From a virus, in IMG/VR virus record IMGVR_UViG_3300049433_000104, positions 1 through 51,234 of that record: 51,234 nt of DNA; one strand, given 5' to 3'. How positions within the stretch are numbered: position 1 is the stretch's first letter; each line of letters starts with the position of its first letter. Made by a program: the position numbers and the translations under genes. Under the pieces are notes generated by a model. It made no database searches, had not been told where the DNA came from, and saw nothing but the letters and a program-made list of their open reading frames with translations. This document shows positions 16,066 to 25,057 of this stretch, piece after piece.

Positions 16066-19000
16066 CAGGCAGCCGCCGATACTTCTTTTGCCGCCTGCGT
16101 GGTCGCATAGGCGATGCGCCGGCCGCTCTTGTCCACGGCTCCGATCTGTTCATCCGATTTCTTGACGATCGTCTGTGCGATCTGATTGCCGCTGCCCGAG
16201 ACCACCTGCTGCAGTCGCTGTAGTTCGGCCTTGACTTCGCGCAACTCGGCAATCAGCGCGGCATTGCCATTGTCGCTAGCAACACCGCGGAACGATGGCG
16301 GCGCGGAAACATTGACCGCGCGGAAATTATCGTTCTGCGGAAGCCTTCCGCTGTTGATCATGTCCATGATCCCTGCGCCGTAGTCTCGCGTCAGGCGATC
16401 GGTGGCATATGGATTGACGATGAACTCTTTTTGCTGCGCGAGAATGCGGACGCTGTCGACGCCCGGGATTCCACCCCTTACCCAACCGCCCGTGGCGTAC
16501 ACGCCGATACCAGCGTGACCGTGAGCCAGCGTTCCATCGGATTGTTTATATGCCGTATTACTGGCGATGGCATAAGTGTTATAAACAATCTTATTTAGTG
16601 CAGTGACTACCTGATTGTTAAGAACACCAGGAGGCAAGCCGCCGCCAGCGGAAGGCGCACCCAAATTACCGGCGGGCGTGCCGATATTCACGCTAACAGC
16701 GGTCGGTGTGAGTGCGTCCTTCAGTAGCGTCAGTTGCGTGTTCGCCGTCCCCTGCAACGTCTGGATCGCCGTAAGTATCGTGTTGCCGCCACCCGTCAAC
16801 TCGTTGTTGGTGCCGGTCAGCGCGTTGTTGGTATCCGCCCGGATGCGAACCTGATCGACGCTCAGGTTCGTGTTCGCGGTGTTCTGCGCCGCAAGCGCTG
16901 TTGAGCCGACCATATTGGTTGTGGTCAGGACGAGAGACGCCAGTCGGCCGCTCGGGTCGATTTGATTGAAGTAAGCCGCCAGCGCGCCTGCCACATTGGT
17001 GGCGTTACCGGCGTTCACGGCGGGCAGAATTTGTTGCGTCAGCGCTCCGGTTCCTGAATTTACCGCGCCCGTGGTCCCGGCCTGCACAGCGCTGAGATTG
17101 TTGAAATACGCGGCAAGATTTGAGGCCACCGCGACGGCGCTGCCTGCGTTCACTGCCGGCAGGATCACGCCGTTCAGGGTGGTGGTGCCTGCATTTACTC
17201 CGCTGGTGATGGCGGTGTTCGCCGCGTTCACCGCGCCCGTGGTCCCGCCCGCCGTGGCATTGAGCAGGTTCAGCACCTGGTTGCTGATGTTGATTGCCGT
17301 CAGCACGTCGCGCATCACTTGCACGGTGGAATCGGTCGTCTGCTGTACCGCGGGCAACGATAGAAGCTGAGCCGTGACGTTCTGGAAGATCAATTGATAG
17401 CCGGTCGACGAGGCGTAGACGGCCCGCGCGGCGTCCAGCAGGTTTTGCGCGTCGGTGGTGATGCGCCCTTGCGCTCCAATGTCCCCGGTTTGCGCCAGCG
17501 CCAGCGTCGCGTTGTAGGCCGTCTGACTGGCGGCGAGACGTGCGGTCGGCGAAAGCGGCGAGTTCGCGCCAGCGGTCAAGCCGCTGATGAACTCCACGAT
17601 TGTTTTCGCCGTACCGTTGATGGAATCCTGCAGCTGCTTTGCCGACGAGGCCACGTCGGCGGTTGCTTCGACCACCACGCCGGCAAGATCGGGAAACTGT
17701 TTTTTGAAACCGGTAAACGCATCGCCGACCAGGTTAGCCGAATTTACGATCTGCTGTGCTTCGGCCTTGAAGGTTGCGGCGACCAGCGCAGGATCGGTTC
17801 CTAGCGAAGCCGCGTCGAGCAAGTCCTGCTGGTGCTGCGCGATCAGCTTCGTGGCGTCGTTGATGAACGATTGCCCGTTCGCCGTGTTGAGCCGTTCGGT
17901 CAGCCCGGCCTCGAATTGCGTCTTGAGGCTGGAGATAGCCTTGCTCACGCCGTCGTTGATTGCCTTGGCGGCATCCGTCGACGACATGCCCAGCTGGACC
18001 AGCGCGCCTTGCAGGGCGTTTGCCGTGCCCTGGATTTGGGACAAGCCGGTCTGGACTGGCGTCAGCGCGGCCGGCGTCTGCAGCAACGATAGGAGGTAGG
18101 ACTGCGAAGCGGTGCGAGCCTGTTCGAACTTCACGCCGTCGATCGACGCGCCGGCTCCGATCGCCGTGTTCGCGTCATCGATAAAGGCCAGTGCGGTGTT
18201 CAGCGCCGTCCTGGTCGTGTTCACCGCTTTGAGGAACGGGGAATCCTGACCAAGGCCATCCGAGAAGCCCTTGACCATCGCGGCGAAGGTCGACTGGAAC
18301 AACCTCTTTTGGCTGTCTGAGAAATTCTGCAGGCCGGCGCGCGCGGCGTTGATCGCGGCGGTGTCGCGGGCGTCCCAAGCCTCTTTTTCGAATGCGGCTT
18401 CCCGCGATGCCGCGTCCTGAATGCGGGAGACCAGGTCGCCTTGCACGCCGCCGGACATTTCGGTCAGGAACTTTTGGAACGCAGGCCCGGCTTCCACCCA
18501 GGTCTGTTTCGCCTTTTTGACCTTTTCTTCACCGCCACTGGCGGACGACATAAGCCCGATGCCGACGAGGATCGCCGTGATGGCCGCGATCGGTCCCCAA
18601 ATCGCCTGCCCGGCCGCAGCACCGCCAGCGGTCAGAACCGTCGCAGCCCCAACGGAGTCGAATACCAGGATGGTCCCCGCCGCAGCCCCGCCGCCCGCCA
18701 GCTCAGCAGCCGCAGCCGCGGCGCCGATCGGCAACTCCACCGCGGGAAGGCCCAGCGCCGCCGCAGCGGACGCGCCACCGGCCGCCAGCGCGGCACCAGC
18801 AGCCGTACCAGCGGCGGTCAGGGCAGCCGCCGCAGACGCCCCGCCAGCCGTGAGGGCGGCGGCCCCGCTCGCACCACCGACGCCGCCCGTCAGGCTGCTG
18901 GTGACCGCGCCAAGCCCGGCCGTGACCAGCGTATTGAGGCCGGCGTCGATCAGCTTCTGGCCAAGGTTTACGGCCGCAGCCGAAACGGAATCCAGCAGCG

Positions 19001-21155
19001 ACTTGCCCTGCTCGAGGCCGTGTGCAAGGTCGGTTGTAAATCCGGTGGTATAGCCCTGGAGGTCCTTAAGGGAACCGGCCAGCCGCAGCGAAGCGGACAG
19101 GCCATCGTTCATGAACGCCTGCCACGCGTCGCCGCGAAGCTGGAATTGAACCTGCGCGATGCTCTTCTCAGTATCGGACAGGAACATCGTTTGAAGGTCG
19201 AAGTCCGCCTTGCTCTTCGCCGACACCTGCGCGGATGCCTGCGCTTTCAACCCGAGCGCGGTTGACGTGTCGTGAAGGTCTTTCAACTCCTTCGGCGTCA
19301 GAACCTGCCTGTCCTGGACGGCCTTGTTGAGGCGGGTCTGCTCTGCCGTATATGCAGCCGCCGCGCCGACCGACATTCCGACCGTCTGCTGCTTTACAGC
19401 TTCGGCGTCGATCTGCGATTTAATCTGGTACGTGCCGAGCGCCTGCGCGGCCGTCAGCTGCTTTTGAAACGCGATCTGCTGCGGCGTGAGGTTGGCACCC
19501 TCTTGCTGCAGCTTTTGCAGCTGGAGGCTTTTCGCCGTCACAAGATCGATGATCGGCGCTGACGCGCCCAACGCAGCATTTTGATTGTTCTGCTGCGCGA
19601 TCTGCGTGTCCAGATTTACGGACGCCACCGCGCGGTCATAAGTTTCTCGGCTTACAAACGTCTGCTTTAGCGCCGCATCTAACTCTTTAATCCTTAGCGT
19701 TTGACGTTCAGTCGCGGTCGCGGCCGAGCCGAGATAGCCGAGTTCTTCCTTGCCAGTGTTAACTTGTTTAATTGCAGCATTGATTTCTTCTTGCCGCGAA
19801 TCTTTTTGCTTTTTCTGAGCGTCGGTTACTCCTTCGATGGCCTTCCTTTGCGCCTCATATCCCGACAGATCGGGTTTCTGATCAGCAGCAAGGCCGCCAC
19901 CTAAATTCTTTTTTGCGCGATCTGCAGGCGTGTCAGTCACAAAGCTTTCGTCGTTGCCGTAAATGGTCGTGTCCCCAACATCGTACCATTTACCGGCACC
20001 TGCTCGCGTCTTTGTCGATTCCATAACGGAGCGGGCGATGCGCTCTTCAAGTTGCGCCGCCTGCAGCATTCGATCGAGAACGTCTTGCGTGTACGTCGCC
20101 GCCATCAAGTTCGCGGTGCGCTTTTGCGCCTCTTCGATCTGAACCTTCGTTATGCCCCATTTCTTGATCGCATCGTCGTCAAGGCCGTTGATCTTCTGCT
20201 GGCGTGCAATGATGGCATCCAGCCCGCCCGCCGCATTCGTTACATCGAGGACCAAGCCCGTTTCTAAGCCGCCCTTATTGAACGCCGCCTTGGATAGCGC
20301 ATTCTTCGATTGATCGGACGCCGCGGCGCGCGCTTTGGCGAGCACATCCCAAGCCTGAGCGGTGGTCGTCGTCGCGGAAAGTTCATCGGCCAACCCGCGA
20401 TCGATCATGCGGACCGCGTTGTAAAGATCGCCAGTGCCCTTGCGGGCCTGTTCCATGTTGATTGTGAACTTCTCGACACTGGCCCCGATTGCGTCGGTGC
20501 CAACTCCAAATTCAGCGCCGGACCTTCCCAGCGCCTTAAGCTGCGTGATCGATAAGTCTGTCGTTTCCGACAGCCTTCGCATCGCGATTGAGCCATCACC
20601 CATCCGGTTCGCTTCGGAAATCATATGATTGATGGCTGACGATACCGCCCCAATGCCAACAGCGGCGGCGACGCCCCAAGGCCCCAACGCAGAGAGAAAC
20701 ACCCCTACAGGTCCGGCACCGGCGCTGAGCGCGATCAGTTGACCCGAGACGCCTGACGTGGCGTTCTTAAAACCCTGCCACGCTTTTTCATTCGTCGTGA
20801 GCTGGCCGGTCTGCTCACGGATCGTCTGGATTATCCCTTCGTGTTTCTGCCGGACGGCGTCCATCTGCGCCTTGGCCGCGTCGGTCGTCGCGATCCCAAG
20901 TTGAACGGCCCGGGTGTTGATCCCCTCTTGTTTGGCAAGATCATCCTTCATTCTGATCTGCGCGCGGATGACGGGATCGGTCGCGCCAAGCGACTGAACC
21001 CAGCGCCTTTGCGCAGCCTCGAATGACTGCGCGGTCGCGTTACCGCCATCGATGCCCGCGGCTTTCGCCCGAGCCATCGCCGCTTCGAACTCGGCAACGC
21101 CAGTCTTGGCGCCGCTCGAATCGACGATAAGTTGAGTGACGACGGGAGCGGGCAT
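16065..21155 (-). CDS. Tape measure protein
   Basis: 1696 residues, by far the largest gene, immediately after the tail chaperones' + strand interruption. The N-terminus (LIVDSSGAKTGVAEFEAAMA) and long helical stretches with Gln/Ala/Asn repeats are typical. A hydrophobic alanine/glycine block (about residues 760-870, with runs such as AAALTAGGASAAAALTA) is the usual membrane-active part. Its length fixes tail length, predicting roughly 250 nm, so the virion is a siphovirus. The C-terminal LLNATAGGTTGAVNAANTAI region contains internal near-repeats (TGAVN/TTLNG/ILPAVNAG). No lytic domain was recognised. Confidence 0.9.
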   Translation of the reverse strand: MPAPVVTQLIVDSSGAKTGVAEFEAAMARAKAAGIDGGNATAQSFEAAQRRWVQSLGATDPVIRAQIRMKDDLAKQEGINTRAVQLGIATTDAAKAQMDAVRQKHEGIIQTIREQTGQLTTNEKAWQGFKNATSGVSGQLIALSAGAGPVGVFLSALGPWGVAAAVGIGAVSSAINHMISEANRMGDGSIAMRRLSETTDLSITQLKALGRSGAEFGVGTDAIGASVEKFTINMEQARKGTGDLYNAVRMIDRGLADELSATTTTAQAWDVLAKARAAASDQSKNALSKAAFNKGGLETGLVLDVTNAAGGLDAIIARQQKINGLDDDAIKKWGITKVQIEEAQKRTANLMAATYTQDVLDRMLQAAQLEERIARSVMESTKTRAGAGKWYDVGDTTIYGNDESFVTDTPADRAKKNLGGGLAADQKPDLSGYEAQRKAIEGVTDAQKKQKDSRQEEINAAIKQVNTGKEELGYLGSAATATERQTLRIKELDAALKQTFVSRETYDRAVASVNLDTQIAQQNNQNAALGASAPIIDLVTAKSLQLQKLQQEGANLTPQQIAFQKQLTAAQALGTYQIKSQIDAEAVKQQTVGMSVGAAAAYTAEQTRLNKAVQDRQVLTPKELKDLHDTSTALGLKAQASAQVSAKSKADFDLQTMFLSDTEKSIAQVQFQLRGDAWQAFMNDGLSASLRLAGSLKDLQGYTTGFTTDLAHGLEQGKSLLDSVSAAAVNLGQKLIDAGLNTLVTAGLGAVTSSLTGGVGGASGAAALTAGGASAAAALTAAGTAAGAALAAGGASAAAALGLPAVELPIGAAAAAAELAGGGAAAGTILVFDSVGAATVLTAGGAAAGQAIWGPIAAITAILVGIGLMSSASGGEEKVKKAKQTWVEAGPAFQKFLTEMSGGVQGDLVSRIQDAASREAAFEKEAWDARDTAAINAARAGLQNFSDSQKRLFQSTFAAMVKGFSDGLGQDSPFLKAVNTTRTALNTALAFIDDANTAIGAGASIDGVKFEQARTASQSYLLSLLQTPAALTPVQTGLSQIQGTANALQGALVQLGMSSTDAAKAINDGVSKAISSLKTQFEAGLTERLNTANGQSFINDATKLIAQHQQDLLDAASLGTDPALVAATFKAEAQQIVNSANLVGDAFTGFKKQFPDLAGVVVEATADVASSAKQLQDSINGTAKTIVEFISGLTAGANSPLSPTARLAASQTAYNATLALAQTGDIGAQGRITTDAQNLLDAARAVYASSTGYQLIFQNVTAQLLSLPAVQQTTDSTVQVMRDVLTAINISNQVLNLLNATAGGTTGAVNAANTAITSGVNAGTTTLNGVILPAVNAGSAVAVASNLAAYFNNLSAVQAGTTGAVNSGTGALTQQILPAVNAGNATNVAGALAAYFNQIDPSGRLASLVLTTTNMVGSTALAAQNTANTNLSVDQVRIRADTNNALTGTNNELTGGGNTILTAIQTLQGTANTQLTLLKDALTPTAVSVNIGTPAGNLGAPSAGGGLPPGVLNNQVVTALNKIVYNTYAIASNTAYKQSDGTLAHGHAGIGVYATGGWVRGGIPGVDSVRILAQQKEFIVNPYATDRLTRDYGAGIMDMINSGRLPQNDNFRAVNVSAPPSFRGVASDNGNAALIAELREVKAELQRLQQVVSGSGNQIAQTIVKKSDEQIGAVDKSGRRIAYATTQAAKEVSAAA

Positions 21156-21204
21156 TCACGAAACCTGTGAGGTTAGAACTTGCCTTGGCCGAAAATATCG
21201 GCAT

Positions 21205-21226
21205 CCTCCCCCGGATTATCGGGAGG
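21205..21226 (+). promoter_or_regulatory. Hairpin covering the ribosome-binding site of the secreted moron
   Basis: CCTCCC (21205-21210) can pair with GGGAGG (21221-21226), which is the Shine-Dalgarno of the gene starting at 21232. The 6-bp stem has a 10-nt loop. In this form translation would be hindered unless the stem opens. Confidence 0.4.
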
Positions 21227-21231
21227 TGGAG

Positions 21232-21642
21232 ATGCGATATTTTCTGGCGTTGTTTCTATTGATCGGATTTGAAACCGTGGCATTGGCGCAAAGCAGCGCC
21301 GCCCCGAAAACTACCGAAATGACCAATTACGTCGCGCAGATTGACAAGGCCCTTCTGGAAAACGGCATCAATATCTCAGTGACCGTTCAAACGAAGTGCG
21401 AGAAATATGACGGATTGGCCGGCTCCCCGAGCGCTTGCCCAGCGCTATCGTTTCTCGGCAACTACATTGATCGTCCGACGACGTATGCGATTGTGACGAG
21501 GGTACTAAACTCGTTCACGGAAGCGCGCGCTCTCGGGTTTAAGAACGTTGTCTTTTACGGGATGAACCGACAAGCGGGCAGCCGACACACCTTCGACCTG
21601 ACAAAGCCGCCGCCCGCCTGCAGCATTGATCTGTGCTTCTAG
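21232..21642 (+). CDS. Secreted small protein (moron) inside the tail operon
   Basis: 136 residues starting MRYFLALFLLIGFETVALAQ, a clean Sec signal peptide with cleavage likely after ALA. ATG 21232 is preceded by GGGAGGTGGAG. The mature part has four cysteines (TKCEKYD, SACPAL, ACSIDLCF) suited to two disulfides and a GFKNVVFYGMNRQAG strand. It lies on the + strand between tape measure and tail chaperone, opposite to all late genes. Its TAG stop shares the CTAG palindrome (21639-21642) with the chaperone stop. An autonomously expressed cargo gene altering the lysogen's envelope is likely. The family is not recognised. Confidence 0.72.
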   Translation: MRYFLALFLLIGFETVALAQSSAAPKTTEMTNYVAQIDKALLENGINISVTVQTKCEKYDGLAGSPSACPALSFLGNYIDRPTTYAIVTRVLNSFTEARALGFKNVVFYGMNRQAGSRHTFDLTKPPPACSIDLCF

Positions 21643-22058
21643 GACGACGGCCGCGAGTTTGCCGACGCCTCGTTCTGCACTTTCATGTAAACGTCATCGA
21701 GGTTTTCAATGGCTTCGTGCTCCCATGGCGCAAGCTTCATTTGATGCCTGCGTTCATAGGACTCGATGTCCTGCCCCTCGATCGCGCTCGGGCCGAAACC
21801 GTTCGATCCCTTGCGCCGCCTGATGCTGCTGAAGATCTTCCAGAGATACATCAGCTCGTCGGGAAACGGCTTGCCCGCAAGCTCGTCCTCGATTTCATCA
21901 CGCCGGCCGGGTCTCTTGGTGCGCTCCAGCCTGCTTTCAAGTTCCTCGCGGACAGTGAACCCGTCCTTATCCGCGAGGTTTAATCTGAATTGGGACTCTG
22001 CGGCGTCGTTCAGTCGCCCGCAAAGCCCTTCATAAAAGACTTTTCCGCGACCAGAAAA
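21639..22058 (-). CDS. Tail assembly chaperone, frameshift-encoded second part
   Basis: The -1 frame relative to the chaperone gene at 22010-22471 is open from 22058 to the stop at 21639. Its end carries GPSAIEGQDIESYERR and LAPWEHEAIENLDDVYMK, the LSPWE-x-I-LD-Y signature of second tail chaperones lying just before the tape measure. There is no ATG, GTG or TTG before ATG 21851, so most of the open frame can be reached only by a -1 shift near the end of the first gene, as in lambda G/GT. A separate product from ATG 21851 (70 residues) is the alternative. The exact slip site is not clear; the shift must fall between 22013 and 22058. Confidence 0.55.
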   Translation of the reverse strand, partial: FSGRGKVFYEGLCGRLNDAAESQFRLNLADKDGFTVREELESRLERTKRPGRRDEIEDELAGKPFPDELMYLWKIFSSIRRRKGSNGFGPSAIEGQDIESYERRHQMKLAPWEHEAIENLDDVYMKVQNEASANSRPSS

Positions 22059-22471
22059 TCAACGATCTGGCCAAAGTAGACGCCCTTTTTCGGGTCGCTG
22101 AACAGATTGACCGCGGCATTTTTGGAGAACTCCACCGGCCCTTCGCCGAAGTCGACCGGCGTCCAGGTGACGATGCGCGCCACGATCGTTTCGATAAACT
22201 CGCGCCGGTTATCTTCCGGCTGAACGTCGTCGATCAGCACCTTCCGGCCGTTGGCCTGCTGCTGCTTGATGCGCCGCGTTTCGTCGAGTTGGCTGCGCGA
22301 AGTCTCGTTGTTGACCGCGACGGTTTGCGGATGCCCCGGCCCCGCCATCGTGATCACCCATCCCGTGCGCTTGCTCGTTCCGGGAAATACAATGTGTAGA
22401 TCGGCGGTGTCCATCGGCAGAGCATCTGCCATGTTGACAACGGTCGGCTTGGTGCTGGTTTCGGTTTCCAT
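22010..22471 (-). CDS. Tail assembly chaperone, first part
   Basis: 153 residues from METETSTKPT, with GAGGAC seven bases before the ATG. A longer frame to 22534 lacks this support. The sequence includes LHIVFPGTSKRTGWVITMAG, SRSQLDETRRIKQQQ and VTWTPVDFGEGPVEFSKNAA, the pattern of tail chaperones of HK97-like phages, which coat the tape measure before tube assembly. It lies between tail tube and tape measure, with the second chaperone frame overlapping its 3' end. Confidence 0.75.
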   Translation of the reverse strand: METETSTKPTVVNMADALPMDTADLHIVFPGTSKRTGWVITMAGPGHPQTVAVNNETSRSQLDETRRIKQQQANGRKVLIDDVQPEDNRREFIETIVARIVTWTPVDFGEGPVEFSKNAAVNLFSDPKKGVYFGQIVDFLVAEKSFMKGFAGD

Positions 22472-22578
22472 GATGTCCTCTATTCGGAAGGAAAGGTTGT
22501 GGCAGGCGGCGCCGATACGCCGCCCGCCGTGCAACGCGCGCGCTACTTCTTTCCAGCGTATGCGGCGCCGGATTTACT

Positions 22579-22878
22579 TCACGACGCCGGCTGGTTTTTC
22601 AGCGCGGCGATCACGTCCGCCTTGGTCGCACCGGAATGAATGTCGATGTTGCGAGCCGTGGCGAGTTCGACCAGCGCCGCCTTGGTCATGGACTCGTATT
22701 CGTCACCGGGTGCGGGCTTCTCAGCTTCACCAACCCGGCCAGTTTCGCTGATCGCGATAGTGGCAAGGCCGGATGGGTTGCCGGGCCACTCGATGCGATA
22801 GCCCGCCGCGGTCGCTTCGTCGATCGCCGTCTTTAACGCCAGTGCGGCGTCGCGGACGGGCTTTTCTTTGTCAGCCAT
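22579..22878 (-). CDS. Small tail-region protein with HeH/SAP-like C-terminus
   Basis: 99 residues. The C-terminal 35 (MTKAALVELATARNI, then GATKADVIAALKN) form the helix-extended loop-helix pattern of HeH/LEM or SAP-like domains often found in small phage proteins. The N-terminal half (DAALALKTAIDEATAAGYRIEW) is amphipathic. It lies between the tail tube and chaperone genes. Structural or nucleic-acid-binding roles are both possible. Confidence 0.65.
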   Translation of the reverse strand: MADKEKPVRDAALALKTAIDEATAAGYRIEWPGNPSGLATIAISETGRVGEAEKPAPGDEYESMTKAALVELATARNIDIHSGATKADVIAALKNQPAS

Positions 22879-22914
22879 GGTGGTGTTGCCTTTCAGTTTC
22901 GAGGGGGAAAACTA

Positions 22915-24168
22915 TCAAGCGCCAGTGCTCTGCCACTTGATCATGGCAGCGTCGTAAGCGCCGCCAGTCTCGTCTTTGCCGACCAGGCCAACGGGGACCT
23001 GGATCGTCTGCGTACGCGGTCCCGCCGCGCGGTTCAGTGCCGACTTGTCGACGCCGCCGAAGGTGAAGTTCGTCAGCGAGAACGCGATAAAGTTCGTTGT
23101 GCCATGCTCAACCGCGAGGCAGTGCAGCGTCAGAACATCTTCGGCGATGTAGTTCGCGACGTAAGCCAAATCCTTGCGCAGGGCGGTGAGGCTCAGGTTC
23201 ACGCCCATCTGCCCGGTCATGACAGTCGGGGAGTATTTCTGCGAACCGGAGCCGAAGGTTTCCGGCGCGACGCCGCCGATGTCCATGGTGAGGTCGAACG
23301 CCGTCAGTTCGGTAAGGTCGGTGGTGCCGAGCCTGAGCGTCGCATCGACCACCGCCAGCGGCACCGCCGTGTTGAGTGCCGGCGACGTGAACAGCGGCGC
23401 GCTGGCGCCGGTCAACGTCTGGAACTGACCGGTGCCGATGCCGCCCGGATCGAGCATCAGGATTCCGTTCGGCGCCATCGTAACCTTGGCGTTAGTCCAG
23501 GCGAAGTCGGTCGCCACTTCGGTGCCGTCGATGTCCGCCTCATAATCTTCCGTGGTGAACCAGCGGGAGAGCAACGAGCCGCCGGCAAACGGAACGAGTT
23601 TCTTGCCGGGACGCGTGATCGTGAACGAAGTGTCCGGCGTGGCGTTCACGGTCAGCGTTTCGGCCGTCGTGATGATCAGCGCCGTCAGTCCCGTGATGCG
23701 AACGTTGATACCGTTGTTCCCGGCATCGGGCAGGCCGGAAGGGCGGACCACGTCGCCGACCCGGAAGCCCTGCAAAATCCACGATCCGGCCGCGGCGATA
23801 ATCGAATTTGCGCCGGTGGTGACCGAAGTCGCGGCGGCGGACCCGCCTAGCGTGGTGGCCTGCGTGATGGCCAGATCGGCCGTGCCCCATGTATCGCGCG
23901 CGATCGCTTCGATGATCGGCTCACACGATCCGATCGACATTTGATGACGCCACGAGCTGGCGACCTTCTGAATGCCGTGCCGCCCGCGCGACCGCATGCC
24001 GTCCGGGCGGACTTCGGTGCTTTCCGTAATACCCTTGCTGAACTTGTGGCCGGCGCTGCCATCCGCCTGTCGCAGCTGCGTAGCACCGGCGCCGCTGACC
24101 TGCGTTCCCTGGAGGGACTGCAGCTTGTAAGCCATCAGCGCATTGGACTGTGATTGATAGACGGCCAT
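22915..24168 (-). CDS. Major tail tube protein
   Basis: 417 residues from MAVYQSQSNALMAYKLQ; AAGGAACG precedes ATG 24168, and the frame continuing to 24243 lacks a better start. The N-terminal GITESTEVRPDGMRSRGRHG and GSCEPIIEAIARDTW match tail tube proteins of alphaproteobacterial siphophages. A middle part of short beta motifs (WILQGFRVGDVVRPSGL, NVRITGLTALIITTAETLTV) looks like an inserted beta domain. The C-terminus has the FDLTMDIGGVAPETFGSGS strand pairs. The hexameric tube is built from this product. Confidence 0.78.
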   Translation of the reverse strand: MAVYQSQSNALMAYKLQSLQGTQVSGAGATQLRQADGSAGHKFSKGITESTEVRPDGMRSRGRHGIQKVASSWRHQMSIGSCEPIIEAIARDTWGTADLAITQATTLGGSAAATSVTTGANSIIAAAGSWILQGFRVGDVVRPSGLPDAGNNGINVRITGLTALIITTAETLTVNATPDTSFTITRPGKKLVPFAGGSLLSRWFTTEDYEADIDGTEVATDFAWTNAKVTMAPNGILMLDPGGIGTGQFQTLTGASAPLFTSPALNTAVPLAVVDATLRLGTTDLTELTAFDLTMDIGGVAPETFGSGSQKYSPTVMTGQMGVNLSLTALRKDLAYVANYIAEDVLTLHCLAVEHGTTNFIAFSLTNFTFGGVDKSALNRAAGPRTQTIQVPVGLVGKDETGGAYDAAMIKWQSTGA

Positions 24169-24274
24169 GGAGGCGTTCCTTCGTGTGCAAGTTGTGAAGC
24201 GCCCTGCCCAACGGCGCGCGGGTTTTCGCGGCGCGGGCGTCACGCCGAATTAAAATTTGGATTTAGAGGATGAC

Positions 24275-24556
24275 TTACTGCGCGGGTGCCGCGGCCGGTT
24301 TCCACTCGCGGTATTCGCTATCACCCGGCAATTTGATATCGATGCGAAACCGGCCTTCGACGCGCTCGATCATCAGCTCGTCTCTGTTGTCGGGGTTGGT
24401 GACCACATGGCCGGCGTCGTCCAGCGCGTAGCGGCGCAGCCAACCGGCGTCGGAATCTATCTCGATAACGGAGGTTAGCCTTTCACCCGGCCGATCAAGA
24501 TCGATGATTTTCAGGTAAACGGACTCGGGCGTTTTGTCGATGTGTGCATATGGCAT
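24275..24556 (-). CDS. Hypothetical small protein in tail operon
   Basis: 93 residues, MPYAHIDKTPESVYLK. Its beta-strand-rich middle (VYLKIIDLDRPGERLTSVIEIDSDAGWLRRY) and RDELMIERVEGRFRID segment resemble no family known to me. It is conserved in position between the tail terminator and tube genes. It may be a minor virion or assembly protein. Confidence 0.6.
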   Translation of the reverse strand: MPYAHIDKTPESVYLKIIDLDRPGERLTSVIEIDSDAGWLRRYALDDAGHVVTNPDNRDELMIERVEGRFRIDIKLPGDSEYREWKPAAAPAQ

Positions 24557-24562
24557 GACGCT

Positions 24563-25048
24563 TTATCCCAGGTGCCAGTATTCAAAGGGGATCGTTGCCG
24601 TGGTCGTGAATTGCTGCCCGTTGTCTGAGGTCACATCGCCGTTGTCGATGCGGGGCTGTCCATCCTTGTCGTAACCCGAGCGCACGTAGCAGCCATCGGT
24701 CACGTCGTTATAGAAAACCTTGTTGCGGAACATTTCCCCGATCGCGACGGCCATCGCCAAGCCGTCTTTGGTGCCGGTGTTGATCGGTGTGAATACGTGC
24801 CCTTTTATGAACCCGTCATAGACGATGGTTTGCTGTCCAGGCGTCCCGCTCCCGATGACGTAGGAGCCATTGTGGACAATCTCGAAAAACACCCATGCAA
24901 CCGGCTTGTTCGATACCGGGTCGACGGGAGGTTCCGGCAACGAGTCGTTGACATATTCGACGGGCGTTATCGGGTCGGCGCCGACTTTCCAGTTATCCTT
25001 GAAGCGTTGGGTGATCGCTTCGCATGCGTCGGCGTAGTTAGCGGCCAT
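24563..25048 (-). CDS. Tail terminator (completion) protein
   Basis: 161 residues starting MAANYADACEAITQRFKDNW. An N-terminal helix is followed by PVEYVNDSLPEPPVDPVS, AWVFFEIVHNGSYVIGSG and YDGFIKGHVFTPINTGTKDGL. This is the pattern of gpU-like or DUF4128 tail terminators, small alpha/beta proteins that cap the tube and join it to the head. Position just before the tail tube genes agrees. Confidence 0.72.
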   Translation of the reverse strand: MAANYADACEAITQRFKDNWKVGADPITPVEYVNDSLPEPPVDPVSNKPVAWVFFEIVHNGSYVIGSGTPGQQTIVYDGFIKGHVFTPINTGTKDGLAMAVAIGEMFRNKVFYNDVTDGCYVRSGYDKDGQPRIDNGDVTSDNGQQFTTTATIPFEYWHLG

Positions 25049-25057
25049 GGTGAAGGA

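Noticed and set aside
22074-22100. Slippery-looking GAAAAAG in the tail chaperone gene
   Set aside because: A stop codon in the -1 frame at 22059-22061 lies between it and the second chaperone frame, so a slip here would terminate.
22511-22535. GGCGGCG/CGCCGCC hairpin after the small HeH-like gene
   Set aside because: Stable on paper but with no U-tract and in GC-rich DNA where such pairs are common; the late operon must continue through it.
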